Of a stretch of DNA of 9,788 nt, positions 1 through 7,035 are shown piece by piece. Both the position numbers and the translations under genes were made by a program. The stretch is from Desulfuromonadales bacterium. Lineage in GTDB: Bacteria > Desulfobacterota > Desulfuromonadia > Desulfuromonadales > JACZKF01. The stretch's first letter is position 1; the number at the start of each line of letters is the position of its first letter. The notes beneath the pieces were generated by a model. That model saw nothing but the letters and a program-made list of their open reading frames with translations, did no database searches and was not told the origin of the DNA. The DNA is taken from assembly GCA_014860175.1 (NCBI GenBank), contig JACZKF010000098.1:1-9788 (forward strand), given 5' to 3'.

Positions 1-77
1 CCCGACAGCAGTGCCTTGGCAATGATCTCAGGGCCGATGCCGGTCGGGTCCCCCATGGTCAGCAGCAACGGTTTCAT
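1..77 (-). CDS. pdxA: 4-hydroxythreonine-4-phosphate dehydrogenase, N-terminal fragment
   Basis: Only the first 25 codons are present; the gene runs off the left edge. The translation contains MGDPTGIGPEIIAKAL near its start, which is the highly conserved N-terminal signature of PdxA. In the DXP-dependent route to pyridoxal phosphate, this cytoplasmic metal-dependent enzyme oxidises 4-phosphohydroxy-L-threonine with NAD. The ATG overlaps the stop codon of the upstream M16 peptidase gene in an ATGA arrangement, so translation is probably coupled and pdxA is probably the tenth gene of the series. PLP is the cofactor of glutamate-1-semialdehyde aminotransferase (HemL), which gives a loose link to the tetrapyrrole genes upstream; that link is inference. 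The family call is firm despite the short length because the motif is distinctive. Confidence 0.85.
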   Translation of the reverse strand, partial: MKPLLLTMGDPTGIGPEIIAKALLS

Positions 78-1399
78 CGGTGCGGCTCCGTCAGCGAAGC
101 AGCTGGCTGCCAGGTCGCCAGCAGTTTCTCCACCTGACGCCGTTCTCTGGCCCCGAAGGGGCCGGTGGCTGCCAGCTTGAGCTGGGCCGGGACAAACAGC
201 TGACGGGCGGTGTGCCACAGCTCCTGCGGGGTGACCGCCAGCGCCTCCTGCCGATCCTGATCCACCGTCCGCAAAAAGCCGACCGCCTCCCCCCAGCCGT
301 AACGCCCCGCCATTTCGTCGGTGTGGTCGCGGCTGAAATCGAGGTCGAAGAGGAAGTTGCGCACCACCCGGGCCAGCTCCGCCTCGCCGGCCGGATGGCG
401 ATGCAGTTCACTGAAGATCGCCAGCACTTCCCGCACCGCCGGCACCAGGTTCTCCCGGGCCACCGCCAGATCGACGCTGAACACCCCGGTGTCGGCCAGC
501 AGGGCGAGATTGGCCTCCACACTGTAGGTCAGCCCGAGCTTCTCCCGCAGCTGCAGCATCAGCCGCGAGGCGCCCCCCCCGGACAGCAGCCGGCGCAGCA
601 GCCGCAGGGAGATGCTGCCGACGGCCGCCCGCCCTGGCAGGCGAAAGGCAAACTGCAGGCTGACCTGGGAATCCGAATCGCGCTTCCAGACCGCTTCCGG
701 AGCGCTCTCGACGGCGGCCGGAGCAGGGAGACAGGCGGGAGGCCCCCCCCCCTGCCAGTCACCGAAGGCGGCGGTGACCGCCGTCACCACCTCGGCCCGG
801 CGAACCGGGCCGGCCACGGCAACCACCGTCGCCAGCGGCGTGTAGTAGCTTTGATGGTGCTGGCGCAGCTCGGCCTCGCCGATGCGGGAGATCGATTCGC
901 GAGTGCCGATGGTCGGCAGGCTCAAGGCGTGACCGGGCCAGAGCAGGCGGGCGATGAGATTGTCGGGGCTGATCTCCTCCCCCTTCTCATTGAGATCCTC
1001 CAGCGCCTCCTCGAGAATGATCCGCCGCTCGGTCTCCAGCTCCCGCAGCAGCGGCCGGCGCAGCATCGAGGCGAACAGCGAGGCGCCGGTGGCCAGCTCC
1101 TGGGGGTGCAGGCGGGAATGGTAGCAGGTGGTTTCCGGATCGGTGGAGGCGTTGACGGCGCCGCCGATCGCCTCGAAGGCCTGCTCCAGCTCGAGACTGG
1201 AGGGGTGCTCGGCGGTCCCCCGAAACAGCATGTGCTCGAGAAAGTGCGAGATGCCGGCAAACTCAGGCGTCTCATGGCGGCCGCCGACACCGACGTAGCA
1301 CATCATCTCGGCGCTGTGCAGGTGCGGCATCTCGACGGTGATCAGCCGCAGCCCGTTGGGGAGGATGTCACGAAAGTATTCACCACAAGCGGCATTCAT
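74..1399 (-). CDS. M16 family zinc metallopeptidase (pitrilysin/processing-peptidase-like)
   Basis: This 441-residue protein has the inverted zinc motif HxxEH at His52-Phe-Leu-Glu55-His56, inside GISHFLEHMLFRGT. A likely third zinc ligand is Glu130 or Glu131, about 75 residues further on, as in pitrilysin and the mitochondrial processing peptidase beta subunit. The second M16 domain (about 190-430) carries REKLGLTYSV at 285-294, the usual Arg/Tyr element of the family. Length and two-domain layout match the small bacterial M16B peptidases. No signal peptide is visible, so it is probably cytoplasmic; the substrate is unknown. The start overlaps the stop of the DUF2270 gene (ATGA) and its stop overlaps the pdxA start, so coupling is likely on both sides. 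A 10-G run (743-752 on the plus strand as C) and an 8-G run (573-580) lie in the linker and second-domain region. Confidence 0.92.
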   Translation of the reverse strand: MNAACGEYFRDILPNGLRLITVEMPHLHSAEMMCYVGVGGRHETPEFAGISHFLEHMLFRGTAEHPSSLELEQAFEAIGGAVNASTDPETTCYHSRLHPQELATGASLFASMLRRPLLRELETERRIILEEALEDLNEKGEEISPDNLIARLLWPGHALSLPTIGTRESISRIGEAELRQHHQSYYTPLATVVAVAGPVRRAEVVTAVTAAFGDWQGGGPPACLPAPAAVESAPEAVWKRDSDSQVSLQFAFRLPGRAAVGSISLRLLRRLLSGGGASRLMLQLREKLGLTYSVEANLALLADTGVFSVDLAVARENLVPAVREVLAIFSELHRHPAGEAELARVVRNFLFDLDFSRDHTDEMAGRYGWGEAVGFLRTVDQDRQEALAVTPQELWHTARQLFVPAQLKLAATGPFGARERRQVEKLLATWQPAASLTEPHR

Positions 1400-2094
1400 T
1401 CGGCGGAGAGATCCTCATCGATGGTGGGTGGCCGGGAGTAGATAATGTCCCGCCCCCCTCGGGGGCGGCGGCCGATGCGTACCAGCAGCAGCAGGTGGAC
1501 CAGGAAGGCGGTAAGCAGCAGGAAGGTCACCCAGCCGGGGAGCCCCCCCAAAGACGCCTGGTCGAAGTAGTGTGACCAGGTGCTGGCCGGCAGCGGATGA
1601 ATTTTGATCTTGAACAGCCAGCCGGCCGTCAGCAGCAGGAACAGGTAGATATAGTTGGCCAGCAGGCGACGCCCCATGGCGTAGGAGAAGTCCATCTTGT
1701 ACTGAGGGTGGCGCAGGTCGGAGGCGAGCTCCGCCACCCAAAACGACCCCTCTTCCAGATCGACCCGGCCGGTGAGCACCCCGTAAATGAAGTTTTGATG
1801 CAGCAGCTTTACCCGGTATTCGTAGGCGTCGTAGAACCGGTAGCGGCGCGCCTCGACGAACAGCAGCACATAGACGATAGCGAAAGCAAAGAGAAACAGC
1901 GTGTGGTGGATCTCCGGATGGGCGAAGGAGAAGCCGAGAAAAGCCGCCGCCGCCCCCACCGCCCAGTTGGTGGTGAGATCGAGGCGGTCGCGCCAGGCCA
2001 GACTGCGGGTCACTTCCGCCCGGTAGTAGTGCGACAGGGCGGTGATGGTCTCGCCGCGGGTCAGCTTCTCACCGCTCTTGAACTCCTGGACCAT
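1396..2094 (-). CDS. DUF2270-type integral membrane protein, function unknown
   Basis: This 232-residue protein has a polar N-terminus with a conserved-looking block, HYYRAEVTR at 22-30 followed by WRDRLDLTTNWAV. It has four probable membrane segments at about 42-58, 64-82, 144-163 and 186-207. The EARRYRFYD stretch at 81-89 comes directly after the second segment. This pattern (a RAE block, a DxTTNW block, EARRYR, then LRxPxxK before the third segment) is what I remember of the DUF2270 family of predicted membrane proteins; no function is known to me. The charged tail after residue 207 is probably cytoplasmic. It is separated from hemB by 73 bases, the largest gap in the series, with AGGA a few bases before the ATG. 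Its stop overlaps the M16 start. The family name is from memory; the membrane topology is read from the sequence. Confidence 0.8.
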   Translation of the reverse strand: MVQEFKSGEKLTRGETITALSHYYRAEVTRSLAWRDRLDLTTNWAVGAAAAFLGFSFAHPEIHHTLFLFAFAIVYVLLFVEARRYRFYDAYEYRVKLLHQNFIYGVLTGRVDLEEGSFWVAELASDLRHPQYKMDFSYAMGRRLLANYIYLFLLLTAGWLFKIKIHPLPASTWSHYFDQASLGGLPGWVTFLLLTAFLVHLLLLVRIGRRPRGGRDIIYSRPPTIDEDLSAE

Positions 2095-2167
2095 GCGTCA
2101 TCCTGCTCGAATTTACTTGCAACCATCGAAAATTGCCACTCCTGTCGTGCCAGCGGGCGATCCCCCC

Positions 2168-3139
2168 CTAGCGCAGAAGTTTGGCCGCTTCTTTGGCGTG
2201 ATAGGTGATGATCAGGTCGGCCCCGGCCCGTTTCATGCCGATCAGGGTCTCCATCATCACCCGGTCGTGATCGATCCACCCCTGCTGGGCCGCCGCCTTG
2301 ATCATCGAATACTCGCCGGAGACATTATAGGCGACCAGCGGCAGATCAAAGCGCTCGCGCAGGTCGCGCAGGATGTCGAGGTAGGCCAGGGCCGGCTTGA
2401 CCATCAGGAAATCGGCGCACTCCTGCACATCGAGGGCCGCCTCGCGCAGCGCCTCGCGGCGATTGGCCGGGTCCATCTGGTACGAGCGCCGATCGCCGAA
2501 CTGCGGCGTCGAGTCGGCGGCCTCGCGAAAGGGGCCGTAGTAGGCGCTGGCGTATTTGACCGCGTAGCTCATGATCGGCAGATGGCTGAAGCCGTTGGCG
2601 TCGAGCAGTTCGCGGATGGCGGCCACCCGCCCGTCCATCATGTCGGAAGGGGCAATGATGTCGGCCCCGGCCCGGGCGTGGGACAGCGCCTCCGCCGCCA
2701 GCAGTCGCAGCGTCTCGTCATTGTCGACATCGCCGTTGCGGATCACCCCGCAGTGGCCATGATCAGTATATTCGCACAGACAGACGTCGGTAATCACCGT
2801 CAGCTCCGGCACTTCCCGCTTCAGCACCTCGATGGTGCGCTGGATGATGCCGGTGTCGCTGTAGGCGTCCTGCCCCACCGGGTCTTTGGTCTCGGGGAGG
2901 CCAAAGAGAATCACCGCCGGAATTCCCAGCTCCCGCACCTCTTTCGCCTCGGTGACGATGTGCTCGATCGACTGCTGGTAGATCCCCGGCATCGAGCTGA
3001 TCTCCTGGCGGACGCCGCTGCCGAAGGCGGAGAACATCGGATAGATCAGGTCGTCGATGCGCAGGTGGGTCTCCCGCACCATTTTGCGCATAGTTTCATT
3101 GCGACGCAGCCGCCGGGCACGGTATTCAGGGAAAAACAT
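2168..3139 (-). CDS. hemB: delta-aminolevulinic acid dehydratase (porphobilinogen synthase)
   Basis: The enzyme condenses two 5-aminolevulinate molecules to porphobilinogen in the cytoplasm. From the start chosen here (numbers are one lower than from the alternative ATG), the Schiff-base lysines are Lys195 in MSYAVKYASAYYGPFREA and Lys248 in MVKPALAYLDI. The metal site DVCLCEYTDHGHCG has Cys120, Cys122 and Cys130, so this is the zinc-cysteine type of active site rather than the DALCPYT magnesium type. The 323-residue length is normal. Two ATG codons are adjacent (3142 and 3139). GGAGG at 3145-3149 lies 2 bases from the first and 5 bases from the second, and MFFPEYRAR is the usual beginning, so I prefer 3139. 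The start overlaps the 3' end of cobA-hemD by 14 bases, indicating one transcript. Confidence 0.96.
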   Translation of the reverse strand: MFFPEYRARRLRRNETMRKMVRETHLRIDDLIYPMFSAFGSGVRQEISSMPGIYQQSIEHIVTEAKEVRELGIPAVILFGLPETKDPVGQDAYSDTGIIQRTIEVLKREVPELTVITDVCLCEYTDHGHCGVIRNGDVDNDETLRLLAAEALSHARAGADIIAPSDMMDGRVAAIRELLDANGFSHLPIMSYAVKYASAYYGPFREAADSTPQFGDRRSYQMDPANRREALREAALDVQECADFLMVKPALAYLDILRDLRERFDLPLVAYNVSGEYSMIKAAAQQGWIDHDRVMMETLIGMKRAGADLIITYHAKEAAKLLR

Positions 3140-4661
3140 CATTGCCTCCGTGAAAGTAGTCTATCAGGGCTTGGGCCATCGCTTCCAGGGTGGTCTCCCG
3201 GGCCTCGGCGGCCACCGGCAGGCCGAGGCGGCGCAGGGTCCGTGAGGTCTGGGCGCCGATGGAGAGGAGAGGAGTCGCCGCCAGGCGCTGGAGATGGTCG
3301 GGACCGGCCAGGGCGACGAAGTTCTCGACGGTGGACGAGGAGGTGAAAGTCACCGCGTCGACCCCTTGGGCGAGGATTGCCTGCAGCTGTTCCCCCCCGC
3401 CGGGTGGCGGCACGGTACGGTAGAGGACCGGCACCGCCACGCGAGCGCCGGCCGCCGTCAGCTCCCGGCAGATGAGCTCGCGGGAGAGGGCCGCCCGGGG
3501 ATAGAGCACCCGCTTCCCGGCCACCAGCGGCGCCAGCAGCTCGACCACCCCTTCGGCCTCGGTCTGGGTCGGCACCAGGTCGGGGCGGATCCCCTCGGCT
3601 TCGATGGCGCTCGCCGTTTTCGGCCCGACCGCCACCACCTGGAGCCGGTGCAGGTCTCGAGCATCGCCCCCTCTCTGGCGCAGCCGGCCGAAGAAGAGCT
3701 CGACCGCATTGGTCGAAGTCAGGATAAGAAAGTCGGTCTCCGGCAGCCGGTCGAGTTCGGCATCGACTTCCTGCCAATCCTCGGGCGGGACGATGGCGAT
3801 CAGCGGGCAGGCGACCGCCTCCGCCCCCAGGCTCTGCAGCAGCGAGGTAAAGGCGCCGGCCTGCTCGGCGGTGCGGGTGACCAGAATTCGCCGGCCGAAC
3901 AGCGGGCGCCGTTCGAACCAGGAGAGTCCGGAGCGCCGGGCGACCACCTCGCCGATGATGATGACCGCCGGCGGCCGCAGGCCGGCCTCCTGCGCCCGGG
4001 CCGCTATCTGCGCCAGGGGGGCGACCAGGGTCTGCTGCCGGCAGGTGGTGGCCCAGCGCACCACCGCCACCGGCGTCCCGGGGGGGCGTCCGTGGGCCAG
4101 CAGCCGGTCGGCAATCGCCGGCAGATTGGTCATCCCCATGTAGAAGACCAGGGTGCCGGCGTTGGCCAGACTGGGCCAGTTCAGCCCCGAGTCTTCCTTG
4201 GCCGGATCTTCGTGGCCGGTGACCAGGGTCAGGCTGGCGATGTCGCCGCGATGGGTCAGAGGGATGCCGGCGTAGGCGGCGGCCGCCAAGGCGGCAGTGA
4301 CCCCGGGGACCACCTCAAAGGGGATGCCGGCGGTCTCCAGAAACTGCGCCTCCTCCCCGCCGCGACCGAAGACGAAAGGGTCACCCCCCTTCAGCCGAGC
4401 CACCACCTTCCCCTGGCCGGCATGCTCGGCCAGCAGGAGATGGATCTCTTCCTGGGGGCGGTAATGGCAGCCGCACTGCTTGCCGACATAAAGGTGCTCG
4501 GCCTGCGGCGCTTCGCCCAGCAGTTCGGGGTTGGCCAGGTGATCGTAGATCACCACCTGCGCCTGGCGCAGGCACTGCAGCCCGCGGACGGTGATCAGCC
4601 CGGGATCGCCGGGACCGGCGCCAATCAGATAGACAATCCCCTGTTTTCCGGCTTTTTGCAT
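3126..4661 (-). CDS. cobA-hemD: fused uroporphyrinogen-III C-methyltransferase / uroporphyrinogen-III synthase
   Basis: Two enzymes share one chain of 511 residues. The N-terminal half (about 8-245) is a SAM-dependent methyltransferase of the CobA/SUMT type: GAGPGDPG at 14-21, GDPFVFGRGGEE at 93-104, VVPGVT near 117-122, and HRGD around 137-140. It makes precorrin-2 from uroporphyrinogen III. The C-terminal half (about 256-505) is HemD, which cyclises hydroxymethylbilane to uroporphyrinogen III: GRRILVTR at its start, LTSTNAVELFF, and the conserved TFTSSSTVENF. Such fusions are known in Geobacter relatives and some Firmicutes. One chain therefore makes the branch-point compound and can divert it towards siroheme/cobalamin. 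I chose ATG 4661; an in-frame GTG at 4673 sits at the foot of a strong hairpin (4675-4700) and is less likely. No good Shine-Dalgarno is visible for either start. Confidence 0.94.
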   Translation of the reverse strand: MQKAGKQGIVYLIGAGPGDPGLITVRGLQCLRQAQVVIYDHLANPELLGEAPQAEHLYVGKQCGCHYRPQEEIHLLLAEHAGQGKVVARLKGGDPFVFGRGGEEAQFLETAGIPFEVVPGVTAALAAAAYAGIPLTHRGDIASLTLVTGHEDPAKEDSGLNWPSLANAGTLVFYMGMTNLPAIADRLLAHGRPPGTPVAVVRWATTCRQQTLVAPLAQIAARAQEAGLRPPAVIIIGEVVARRSGLSWFERRPLFGRRILVTRTAEQAGAFTSLLQSLGAEAVACPLIAIVPPEDWQEVDAELDRLPETDFLILTSTNAVELFFGRLRQRGGDARDLHRLQVVAVGPKTASAIEAEGIRPDLVPTQTEAEGVVELLAPLVAGKRVLYPRAALSRELICRELTAAGARVAVPVLYRTVPPPGGGEQLQAILAQGVDAVTFTSSSTVENFVALAGPDHLQRLAATPLLSIGAQTSRTLRRLGLPVAAEARETTLEAMAQALIDYFHGGNDVFP

Positions 4662-4674
4662 TGCTCTAACCACA

Positions 4675-4700
4675 TAGGGGCACGGCGCACCGTGCCCCTA
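4675..4700. repeat. perfect 11-bp inverted repeat, REP-like hairpin between hemC and cobA-hemD
   Basis: TAGGGGCACGG at 4675-4685 is matched exactly by its reverse complement at 4690-4700, with a 4-base loop. A third copy of the outer heptamer, in the form GCCCCTA, is at 4722-4728, where it supplies the hemC stop codon. No run of T follows on the minus strand, so it is not an intrinsic terminator. The GTAGGGGC-type palindrome looks like a dispersed REP element of the kind found between genes in many bacterial genomes, but copy number cannot be judged from this window. In the transcript it would form a very stable stem about 14 bases upstream of the cobA-hemD ATG. Confidence 0.8.
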
Positions 4701-4725
4701 CCCAACGTTGCGGGACGATCAGCCC

Positions 4726-5688
4726 CTACACTTCTTCTTTCTTCACATTGAAGGTCTCGTGCTGGTAGACCTCGTTGAGGATGGCCCCCGCCCCCTGAAT
4801 CAGCAGATCGTCGGCCAGGGAGACGCCGGCCGCCTCGGCCTCGGCCACCGGACAGTCGATCTTCTTGCGCAGGAACCGGCTGCCGTCGACACTGGAGACC
4901 AGGCCGGTGAGGGTGAGGCGCTCGCCTTGCACTTGGCCAAAAGCGGCAATCGGCACCTGGCACCCCCCCTCCAGCCGGCGCAGGAAGGCGCGTTCGGCCT
5001 TGACCGCCCAGGCGGTGGCCGGGTGGTTGAAGAAGTCGATCATGGCATTGGTCTCGGTATCGGCCAGTCGGCTCTCCAGCCCCAGCGCCCCCTGGCCGAT
5101 GGCCGGCAGGCAGATGTCGGTGGCCAGATACTCGCTCACCTGGCTGGCGAAGCCGAGGCGGTTCATGCCGGCGGCGGCCAGCACCACCGCGTCGAGATCG
5201 TCGTCGGTGAGTTTGCGGATGCGGGTCTCGACGTTGCCGCGGATGTCGAGCATCTGGAAATCGGGGCGCCGATGCAGCAGCTGGGCCTTGCGGCGCAAAC
5301 TGGAGGTACCGATGCGCGCCCCTTGGGGCAGATCGAGGAAACTGCTGAAACCGGGCTTGAGGATCAGGATGTCCCGGGGGTCTTCCCGTTCGGTGATGCA
5401 GCGCAGGGCCAACCCGTCGGGAAAGAAGGTCGGGACGTCTTTCATCGAATGGACGGCGATGTCGATTTCGCCGCGCAGCATCGCCTCTTCGATCTCTTTG
5501 ACGAACAGCCCCTTGCCGCCGACCATGGCCAGCGGGACATCGAGGATCTTGTCGCCCATGGTCTTGATTTTGACCAGGGTGACCTCCAGCCCCGGGTGGC
5601 GCTGTTCCAGCTCGGACTTGACCCAGTTCGCCTGCCATAAAGCCAGCTGACTGGCGCGGGTGCCGATGCGAAGGATTTTCTTGGCCAT
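4726..5688 (-). CDS. hemC: hydroxymethylbilane synthase (porphobilinogen deaminase)
   Basis: The enzyme links four porphobilinogens into linear hydroxymethylbilane. The dipyrromethane cofactor attaches to Cys243 in GGCQVPIAAFG, and the catalytic aspartate is Asp84 in HSMKD. Other family blocks are IGTRASQLALWQ at 8-19, GGKGLFVKEIEEA from about 57, and GTSSLRRKAQLL from about 127. Length is 320 residues, as usual. The reading frame is open upstream to 5793, but that would add 35 unrelated residues inside hemA; ATG 5688 is preceded by AAAGGAG (5699-5705) at a spacing of 10 bases and gives the standard MAKKILRIGTR start. It begins 25 bases after the hemA stop. The stop codon TAG at 4726-4728 is part of a GCCCCTA motif repeated in the palindrome downstream, so the last residues (KKEEV) may have been set by insertion of that element. 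Confidence 0.96.
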   Translation of the reverse strand: MAKKILRIGTRASQLALWQANWVKSELEQRHPGLEVTLVKIKTMGDKILDVPLAMVGGKGLFVKEIEEAMLRGEIDIAVHSMKDVPTFFPDGLALRCITEREDPRDILILKPGFSSFLDLPQGARIGTSSLRRKAQLLHRRPDFQMLDIRGNVETRIRKLTDDDLDAVVLAAAGMNRLGFASQVSEYLATDICLPAIGQGALGLESRLADTETNAMIDFFNHPATAWAVKAERAFLRRLEGGCQVPIAAFGQVQGERLTLTGLVSSVDGSRFLRKKIDCPVAEAEAAGVSLADDLLIQGAGAILNEVYQHETFNVKKEEV

Positions 5689-5713
5689 GCTGAGAATGCT
5701 CCTTTGTCGTGTG

Positions 5714-7018
5714 TTATTCCGTCGGGTCGAGATGATCGGCCTGGTCGGCGCCCGGCATCTGCAGATCAAAGAGAGTCCGCACCGCGTCGACATAGCCGTC
5801 GCTTTCGGTGCCGTTTTGCCCCCGTTTGAGGACGGTAATCGGATGGTGCAGAACTTTGTTGATGATCGCGGCGCTCATCGCCTCGACGGCCCGCCGTTCC
5901 TTCTCCTCCAGGTCCCGCCAGGAGGCAAAGGTCTTTTCCAGTTCGCCGCGGCGGATCTCCTCCAGCCGGCTGCGCAGGGCGACGATGGTCGGCACCACCT
6001 CCAGGTTCTCCAGCCAGCGATGGAACTGGCCGATCTCCTGATCGACGATGGCTTCGGCTTTTTTTGCCTCCTTCTGCCGCTCCTTGAGATTCGAATGCAC
6101 CACTTCCTGCAGATCGTCGACGTCATACAGGTAGATGTTCGACAGGTCGTTCACCTTCGGGTCGATGTCGCGGGGGACCGCAATGTCGATCAGGAACATC
6201 GGCTTGTTCTTGCGCTGGCGCAGCACCTCTTCCATCTTTTTCGGGCCGAGAATGAAGGTGGGGGCGCCGGTGGAGGTGAGGACGATGTCGACCTGGTGCA
6301 GGTGCAGGGGGAAGTCTTCAAACTGCACCGCCCGGCCGGAGAACTCCTCGGCCAGTTTTACCGCCCGCTCGAAGGTGCGATTGGTCACCATGATCGAGGA
6401 GACGCCGTTGTTGAGAAAGTGCCGGGCGGCCAGCTCGCACATCTCCCCGGCGCCGATCAGCATGACCGTCTTCCCCTCCAGGGAGCCGAAGATCTTGCGC
6501 GCCAGTTCGACGGCGGCGAAAGAGACCGAGACGGCGTTACTGGCGATTTCGGTCTCGGTGCGCACCCGCTTGGCCACCGAAAAGGCCTTGTGCAGAAAGC
6601 GGTTGAGAATCAGGCCGACGGTCTTGTACTCGGTGGCGTAACTGTAGGCGGTCTTGATCTGACCGAGAATCTGCGGCTCACCGACCACCATCGAATCGAG
6701 GCTGGCCGCGACCCGAAAGACATGCCGGATCGCCTCTTCTCCCTTCAGATCGTACAGATGCGGTTCCAGCTCGGCCGGCGCCAGCTGGTGGTACTGGGCG
6801 AGGAACCGGCGCAGCTGGAGCATCCCTTCTTCCGGCTGGCGGGTGGTGGCATAGAGTTCGACGCGGTTGCAGGTGGAGACGATCATCGCCTCGATGATCG
6901 CCGGCAACGCCAGCAGCTCCCGCAAGGGGCGCTCCATGGCGGTGGGGGAGAACGCCACCCGTTCGCGTATTTCGACTGGGGTCGTCTTGTGACTCAACCC
7001 GACAACGATGATCTTCAT
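5714..7018 (-). CDS. hemA: glutamyl-tRNA reductase
   Basis: This is the first committed enzyme of the C5 pathway; it reduces glutamyl-tRNA(Glu) with NADPH to glutamate-1-semialdehyde. The catalytic Cys50 is in STCNRVELY and the conserved His99 is in EEAIRHVFRVAASLDSMVVG. The NADPH-binding loop is GAGEM at 189-193, inside LIGAGEMCELAARH. The C-terminal dimerisation helices occupy about 315-420. The 434-residue length is typical, and the start MKIIVVGLSHKTTPVEIRE is the standard family beginning. It starts 17 bases after the ccsA-like stop, without a strong Shine-Dalgarno, so it probably relies on translation from the upstream gene. In other bacteria HemA is the main control point of tetrapyrrole flux, often by heme feedback on protein stability; no lysine-rich N-terminal degron like that of enteric HemA is obvious here. 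Confidence 0.97.
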   Translation of the reverse strand: MKIIVVGLSHKTTPVEIRERVAFSPTAMERPLRELLALPAIIEAMIVSTCNRVELYATTRQPEEGMLQLRRFLAQYHQLAPAELEPHLYDLKGEEAIRHVFRVAASLDSMVVGEPQILGQIKTAYSYATEYKTVGLILNRFLHKAFSVAKRVRTETEIASNAVSVSFAAVELARKIFGSLEGKTVMLIGAGEMCELAARHFLNNGVSSIMVTNRTFERAVKLAEEFSGRAVQFEDFPLHLHQVDIVLTSTGAPTFILGPKKMEEVLRQRKNKPMFLIDIAVPRDIDPKVNDLSNIYLYDVDDLQEVVHSNLKERQKEAKKAEAIVDQEIGQFHRWLENLEVVPTIVALRSRLEEIRRGELEKTFASWRDLEEKERRAVEAMSAAIINKVLHHPITVLKRGQNGTESDGYVDAVRTLFDLQMPGADQADHLDPTE

Positions 7019-7035
7019 AGGCTCAGGTCCAACCG

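Noticed and set aside
80..1441. Long plus-strand open frame (453 codons) opposite the M16 gene; similar long frames opposite hemB, cobA-hemD, hemC and hemA
   Set aside because: They mirror the minus-strand genes in a GC-rich sequence, have repetitive Arg/Gln/Gly/His-rich translations without any recognisable domain, and lack good start signals. The minus-strand proteins are clear family members.
2095..2167. Small gene, riboswitch or promoter in the gap between hemB and the DUF2270 gene
   Set aside because: No convincing -35/-10 pair, no stable stem and no open frame with a start signal were seen in the 73 bases.
4662..4673. GTG start for cobA-hemD at 4673
   Set aside because: It lies at the foot of the 4675-4700 hairpin, where a ribosome site would be buried; the ATG at 4661 keeps the whole methyltransferase domain.
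4675..4700. Hairpin as terminator of hemC
   Set aside because: The stem is strong, but no U-run follows on the minus strand, and essential cobA-hemD and hemB lie downstream without another visible promoter.
5689..5793. Longer HemC start at 5793
   Set aside because: It would add 35 residues unlike any HemC and overlap the hemA end; ATG 5688 gives the standard N-terminus and has AAAGGAG upstream.
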